The notes under the pieces: generated by a model
The model's input: the letters and a program-made list of their open reading frames with translations, nothing else
What the model was told of the DNA's origin: nothing
Databases searched by the model: none
Made by a program: the position numbers and the translations under genes
In this document: positions 59,546 to 64,000 of the stretch, one piece after another
How positions within the stretch are numbered: position 1 is the first letter of the stretch
Layout: every line of letters begins with the position of its first letter
NCBI GenBank assembly: GCA_902587295.1
Contig: CACIKS010000002.1
Location: 34,134-98,133, forward strand
Direction of reading: 5' to 3'
Length of the DNA stretch: 64,000 bases
Source of the DNA: an uncultured Pelagibacteraceae bacterium
GTDB lineage: Bacteria; Pseudomonadota; Alphaproteobacteria; Pelagibacterales; Pelagibacteraceae

Positions 59546-60808
59546 ATGGGAAAAGATTTTATTCAAAAATCACTTAAAGATAGTTTGCTTACTGGAATTA
59601 TAGCGCTTGCTTTATTCGGACCTATTGTTGGACTGAGAACAGTTGCTAAAAACGAAGTATTAGTTGTTGAACCAAAATGGTTTATTGTTTTACTTATAGT
59701 TGCCTTATGTGCTGTAGGCAGATTTTTTATAAATATTTATTCATATAAAAAAGAGCAGAGAAGAGGAGAAGCATCTTCTCTTGGAAAAATAATTGCAAAT
59801 TTTTTAGATGAAAAAGGAGCTCAAATAGCTATCGCAGCAATCGCTTTTTCAATAATCTTTCCTTTTATGCCATTCGCAGATCGTTATTGGATGGATATAG
59901 CCATTATGATGCTGACTTACATTATGCTGGGTTGGGGGCTAAATATTGTTATTGGATTGGCTGGGCTTTTAGACTTAGGTTACGTGGCCTTTTATGCAGT
60001 AGGTGCTTATTCGTACGCTCTTTTTGCTATTCACTTTGGTTGGTCTTTCTGGGTCTGTCTTCCAATCGCTGGTCTTTTTGCGGGTATGTTTGGAATTTTA
60101 TTGGGTTTTCCTGTCTTAAGATTAAGAGGAGATTATCTTGCAATTGTTACGCTTGCTTTTGGAGAAATGATAAGAATCCTTTTGTTAAACTGGTACGAAT
60201 TAACAAAAGGGCCAGATGGTCTTACTGGAATTCCAAGACCTTCATTTTTTGGTTTACCATTTAAACGCTATCCAGATGAAGGAGTAGAAACCTTTCACAC
60301 TTTTTTTGGATTGGAATATGATCCAATGCAAAGAATTATTTTTCTTTATTACTTAATTCTTGTTTTGGCACTAATAACAAACGCTTTTACAATAAAGATA
60401 AGAAGGTTACCGGTTGGTAGAGCCTGGGAAGCTTTACGAGAAGATGAAATAGCCTGTAAGTCTTTAGGAGTTAATCCAAGGAATACAAAATTAACTGCTT
60501 TTGCTATTGGAGCAATGTTTGGTGGTTTTGCAGGATCATTTTTTGCAACTCGTCAGGCTTTTATAAGTCCTGAAAGTTTTACATTTATTGAGTCAGCAAT
60601 AATAGTTGCGATAGTTGTCTTAGGGGGAATGGGTTCACAAACAGGCGTTGTCTTATCTACAATTTTTTTAATAGGACTAATAGAAGTCTTTAGAGATTTT
60701 GAGTCCTATAGAATGGTTGCTTTTGGTGGTGCTATGGTTCTCATAATGATTTTTAGACCAAGGGGAATACTAGCAAAAAGAAAACCAACTATAACAATGG
60801 GAAAATAA
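59546..60808 (+). CDS. livM: Branched-chain amino acid-type ABC permease LivM (cluster 2)
   Basis: LNIVIGLAGLLDLGYVAFYAVGAYSYALF; GDYLAIVTLAFGEMIRILLLNW. Confidence 0.93.
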   Translation: MGKDFIQKSLKDSLLTGIIALALFGPIVGLRTVAKNEVLVVEPKWFIVLLIVALCAVGRFFINIYSYKKEQRRGEASSLGKIIANFLDEKGAQIAIAAIAFSIIFPFMPFADRYWMDIAIMMLTYIMLGWGLNIVIGLAGLLDLGYVAFYAVGAYSYALFAIHFGWSFWVCLPIAGLFAGMFGILLGFPVLRLRGDYLAIVTLAFGEMIRILLLNWYELTKGPDGLTGIPRPSFFGLPFKRYPDEGVETFHTFFGLEYDPMQRIIFLYYLILVLALITNAFTIKIRRLPVGRAWEALREDEIACKSLGVNPRNTKLTAFAIGAMFGGFAGSFFATRQAFISPESFTFIESAIIVAIVVLGGMGSQTGVVLSTIFLIGLIEVFRDFESYRMVAFGGAMVLIMIFRPRGILAKRKPTITMGK

Positions 60809-60817
60809 GGATAATTT

Positions 60818-61612
60818 ATGAATGAAAAACTACTTGATGTTCAAAATCTAACAATGAAATTTGGAGGTCTAATCGCAATTGATAATCTCACCTTTTCTGC
60901 AAAAAAAGATCATATAACTTCTATTATTGGACCAAATGGAGCTGGAAAAACTACAGTATTTAATTGTTTAACAGGATTTTATAAAGCAACAGCAGGATCA
61001 ATGTATTTAAATAAAGACAACAATAAAATGGATTTAAAAAAGTTTTCAGATTTTAAAGTTGCTCAAAAAGCAGGAGTAGCTAGAACTTTTCAAAATATCA
61101 GACTGTTTCCACAAATGTCAGTGTTGGAAAATATGATGGTAGCCCAACATAACAAACTTATGACGGCATCTGGTTTTAGTATTCTTGGCCTGATCAATTC
61201 AAAATCTTACTTGCAAAAAGAGAAAGAAGCGATGGAAATTTCAAAATATTGGTTAGATATTATTGGACTAACAAACAGAGCAGATGATAATGCTGGAGAT
61301 CTTCCTTATGGAGATCAAAGAAAATTAGAAATTGTAAGAGCAATGTGCATTGAACCTCATCTTTTATGTTTAGATGAACCTGCCGCAGGATTAAACGCAA
61401 AAGAGTCAGCTGAACTGAATAAATTGCTTAAATTTATAAAAAATGACAAAAAAACAGGAATCTTGTTAATTGAACACGATATGAGTGTTGTTATGGGAAT
61501 TTCAGATCACGTTGTTGTTTTAAATTATGGAAAAAAAATATTTGAAGGAACAGCAAGTGAAACAAAAAATAGCCCAGAGGTTATTGAAGCTTATTTAGGT
61601 ACCGAGGATTAA
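60818..61612 (+). CDS. livG: ABC ATPase LivG (cluster 2)
   Basis: GPNGAGKTT; ARTFQNIRLFPQMSVLENMMVAQH; LCLDEPAAGLN. Confidence 0.94.
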   Translation: MNEKLLDVQNLTMKFGGLIAIDNLTFSAKKDHITSIIGPNGAGKTTVFNCLTGFYKATAGSMYLNKDNNKMDLKKFSDFKVAQKAGVARTFQNIRLFPQMSVLENMMVAQHNKLMTASGFSILGLINSKSYLQKEKEAMEISKYWLDIIGLTNRADDNAGDLPYGDQRKLEIVRAMCIEPHLLCLDEPAAGLNAKESAELNKLLKFIKNDKKTGILLIEHDMSVVMGISDHVVVLNYGKKIFEGTASETKNSPEVIEAYLGTED

Positions 61613-61614
61613 TA

Positions 61615-62328
61615 ATGTTAAATATTTCTAAAGTCGAGACATTTTATGGAAACATTCAAGCTCTGAGAGGAGTAGATGTTAAAGTAAATGAAGGAGAAAT
61701 TGTTGCTTTAATTGGTTCAAATGGAGCAGGAAAATCAACTTTATTAATGACTGTAAGCGGAGTAAATAAAGCTGCTAATGGTGAAATAATTTTTGATAGT
61801 AAAAATATATCAAATTTACCTGCTCATCATATTGTGAATCTTGGAATTTCTCAGGTTCCAGAGGGAAGAAGAATATTTGCAAGATTGACGGTCGAAGATA
61901 ATTTAAGGCTTGGAGCCTCAGTTAATGAGAAAGGAAAAAATTTTGAAAAAGATTCAAAAGAAGTTTACGATCTTTTTCCGGTTTTAAAAAACAGATTATC
62001 ACAAAGAGGGGGAACTTTATCAGGAGGAGAACAACAAATGTTAGCTATTGGAAGAGCTATGATGGCTAGACCACGAATGCTTTTATTGGACGAACCTTCA
62101 TTAGGTATAGCTCCTAAATTAGTAAATCAAATATTTGCTTCAATTAAAAACATCAATAAAGAAAAAAAAGTCACTGTTTTTTTAGTAGAACAGAATGCCA
62201 AAAAAGCCTTAGAGCTTGCAGATCGTGGTTATGTTTTAGTTAATGGAAAAATTTCTATCGAGGGAGCTGGTAAAGATCTACTTAACAACCCTGACGTGCA
62301 AGCAGCTTATCTTGAGGGTGGAAAATGA
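61615..62328 (+). CDS. livF: ABC ATPase LivF (cluster 2)
   Basis: GSNGAGKST; LSGGEQQMLAIGRAMMARPRMLLLDEPSLGIAP. Confidence 0.94.
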   Translation: MLNISKVETFYGNIQALRGVDVKVNEGEIVALIGSNGAGKSTLLMTVSGVNKAANGEIIFDSKNISNLPAHHIVNLGISQVPEGRRIFARLTVEDNLRLGASVNEKGKNFEKDSKEVYDLFPVLKNRLSQRGGTLSGGEQQMLAIGRAMMARPRMLLLDEPSLGIAPKLVNQIFASIKNINKEKKVTVFLVEQNAKKALELADRGYVLVNGKISIEGAGKDLLNNPDVQAAYLEGGK

Positions 62329-62416
62329 TAATTTTTTGGACAGTTTAAGTATTGCCACAAACTTGCAGTTGTAGTTCAATAACTCAATTTAATTAATTAA
62401 TTAAGAGAGGAACACA

Positions 62417-63520
62417 ATGATTAGATCAATAAAATATCTAGTTTCTGTATTTGCTGCCTTGTTAATGTTTGGTTCGTTCTCAGCTAAAGCCGACATAGTA
62501 GTCGCTAGTGCTGGACCTATGAGCGGACAATACGCATCTTTCGGTGCTCAGCTTAAAGCTGGAGCTGAAATGTGGGTAAAAGACACTAATGCTGCAGGCG
62601 GTATAAACGGAGAAAAAGTTAAATTAGTAATCGGTGATGACGCTTGCGATCCAAAACAAGCTGTTGCAGTTGCTAATAAATTTGTATCACAGAAAGTTGC
62701 CTACGTTGCTGGCCACTTCTGCTCTGGATCTTCAATACCAGCTTCTAAAGTGTACACAGAAGAAGGTATTATTCAAGTTTCTCCAGCTTCAACAAATCCG
62801 GCTTTCACGGATGAAGGTGGACCAAACGTATTTAGAGTTTGCGGTAGAGATGACCAACAAGGTGAAGTTGCTGGTAATTTTTTAGCGAAAGAATACAAAG
62901 GAAAAAAAGTTGCAATTATTCATGACAAAACTGCTTATGGAAAAGGTTTGGCAGATGCTACTAAAATGAATATGAATAAAGCTGGCTTAAAAGAAACTAT
63001 GTACGAAGCTATTACAGCAGGTGAAAAAGATTACTCTGCTTTAGTTTCTAAACTTAAGTCAAAAGGTATTGAAGCAGTTTATCTTGGTGGTTACCACACA
63101 GAAGGTGGTTTGATCGTAAGACAAATGAGAGACCAAGGTATGAAAACTAAATTAATCAGCGGTGACGCATTAGTTACAGCTGAATACTGGCAAATTACTG
63201 GAGATGCTGGAGAAGGTACATTAATGACTTTCAGTCCAGATCCAAGAAATAATCCAGAGGCTGCTCCATTAGTTAAGAAGTTCAAAGCTGCAGGTATAGA
63301 ACCTGAAGGTTATGTACTTTATTCATACGCTGCACTAGAAGTTTTTGCTCAGGCTGCAAAAATGGCTGGTTCAACCGATAGCAATAAAGTTATGAAAGCT
63401 ATGAAAAAAGGAAAATTTAATACAGTACTTGGAACACTAAGCTTTGACAAAAAAGGCGATGTGAGCTTACCAGGTTATGTATGGTATGAGTGGAGCAAAG
63501 GAAATTACAAACAACTGTAA
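62417..63520 (+). CDS. Branched-chain amino acid ABC substrate-binding protein (cluster 2)
   Basis: Signal peptide; VVASAGPMSGQYASFGAQLKAGAEMWVKDTNAAGGINGEKVKLVIGDDACDPKQAVAVANKFV. Confidence 0.94.
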   Translation: MIRSIKYLVSVFAALLMFGSFSAKADIVVASAGPMSGQYASFGAQLKAGAEMWVKDTNAAGGINGEKVKLVIGDDACDPKQAVAVANKFVSQKVAYVAGHFCSGSSIPASKVYTEEGIIQVSPASTNPAFTDEGGPNVFRVCGRDDQQGEVAGNFLAKEYKGKKVAIIHDKTAYGKGLADATKMNMNKAGLKETMYEAITAGEKDYSALVSKLKSKGIEAVYLGGYHTEGGLIVRQMRDQGMKTKLISGDALVTAEYWQITGDAGEGTLMTFSPDPRNNPEAAPLVKKFKAAGIEPEGYVLYSYAALEVFAQAAKMAGSTDSNKVMKAMKKGKFNTVLGTLSFDKKGDVSLPGYVWYEWSKGNYKQL

Positions 63521-63541
63521 TTTTTTTTAATCTGTTTAATT

Positions 63542-63572
63542 AAAAAGGGGGCTTCATAGCCCCCTTTTTTTT
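63542..63572 (+). terminator. Rho-independent terminator after the cluster 2 SBP
   Basis: aaaaagggggct-tcat-agcccccttttttt. Confidence 0.9.
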
Positions 63573-63582
63573 AGGAGGCGAA

Positions 63583-63918
63583 ATGGAAATAACGTACGAT
63601 GATTTTAAAAAGGTTAAAATTAAATTAGGGACAGTATTGTCTGTAGAAAAAAACGAAAAAGCTAGAAAGCCGTCTTTAGTCATTAAAGTTGATTTTGGAA
63701 AAGAAATAGGAATAAAACAATCTTCAGCACAAATTACGCATTATTATTCAAAAGAAAATTTAATTGGAAAACAAGTAATAGGTGTTTGCAATTTTCCAAC
63801 TAAGAATATCGCAGGAGTTGTTTCAGAAGTGTTAATATTAGGTGCGATAGAAAAAGATGGAAAGGTTGTACTTATCCACCCATCACAAAAAACTGAGAAT
63901 GGCTTGGACATTGCATAA
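63583..63918 (+). CDS. CsaA-like tRNA-binding domain protein
   Basis: DFKKVKIKLGTVLSVEKNEKARKPSLVIKVDFGKEIGIKQSSAQIT ... CNFPTKNIAGVVSEVLILGA. Confidence 0.85.
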   Translation: MEITYDDFKKVKIKLGTVLSVEKNEKARKPSLVIKVDFGKEIGIKQSSAQITHYYSKENLIGKQVIGVCNFPTKNIAGVVSEVLILGAIEKDGKVVLIHPSQKTENGLDIA

Positions 63919-64000
63919 ATGTATCCTGATTTATTAAGTCTTATTATATTTGGTTTTGTTACTGCAATGACACCTGGGCCGAATAATATTACATCTTCTT
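63919..64000 (+). CDS. LysE/RhtB-type translocator, truncated by window end
   Basis: MYPDLLSLIIFGFVTAMTPGPNNITSS, the family N-terminal motif. Confidence 0.7.
   Translation, partial: MYPDLLSLIIFGFVTAMTPGPNNITSS

Noticed and set aside
59887-60264. 125-aa Cys/Trp-rich ORF in another frame of livM
   Set aside because: Frame-shifted shadow of a conserved permease; odd composition.

Overview
AT-rich, densely packed alphaproteobacterial window. The gene content and style fit SAR11/Pelagibacterales (inference; I ran no search). Core blocks: a partial DegP/HtrA-type protease, miaA, ilvB-ilvH-ilvC-leuA, mreB-mreC-mreD-mrdA-rodA-bactofilin, a dimethylglycine dehydrogenase-like gene joined to etfB-etfA, ETF-QO, soxBDAG, metY, and two branched-chain amino acid-type ABC transporter clusters with azlCD and a CsiD/GlaH-like glutarate hydroxylase. 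A ~14 kb accessory island (about 20805-35150) lies between etfA and ETF-QO. It carries a type I R-M operon, six paralogous small secreted proteins, a three-gene run encoding a secreted caspase-like protein, an HtrA-like protease with a DxDxDG repeat tail and a pentameric ligand-gated ion channel homologue, and a Sel1-repeat protein. Two junction scars mark it: a degenerate second copy of the etfA 3' end (27086-27127), and a 15-codon truncated paralogue start that begins at the channel gene's stop codon (34485-34515). The metY leader looks like a tandem SAM-II / terminator / SAM-V riboswitch. I found no tRNA, rRNA, IS element, integrase or CRISPR array that I could support.
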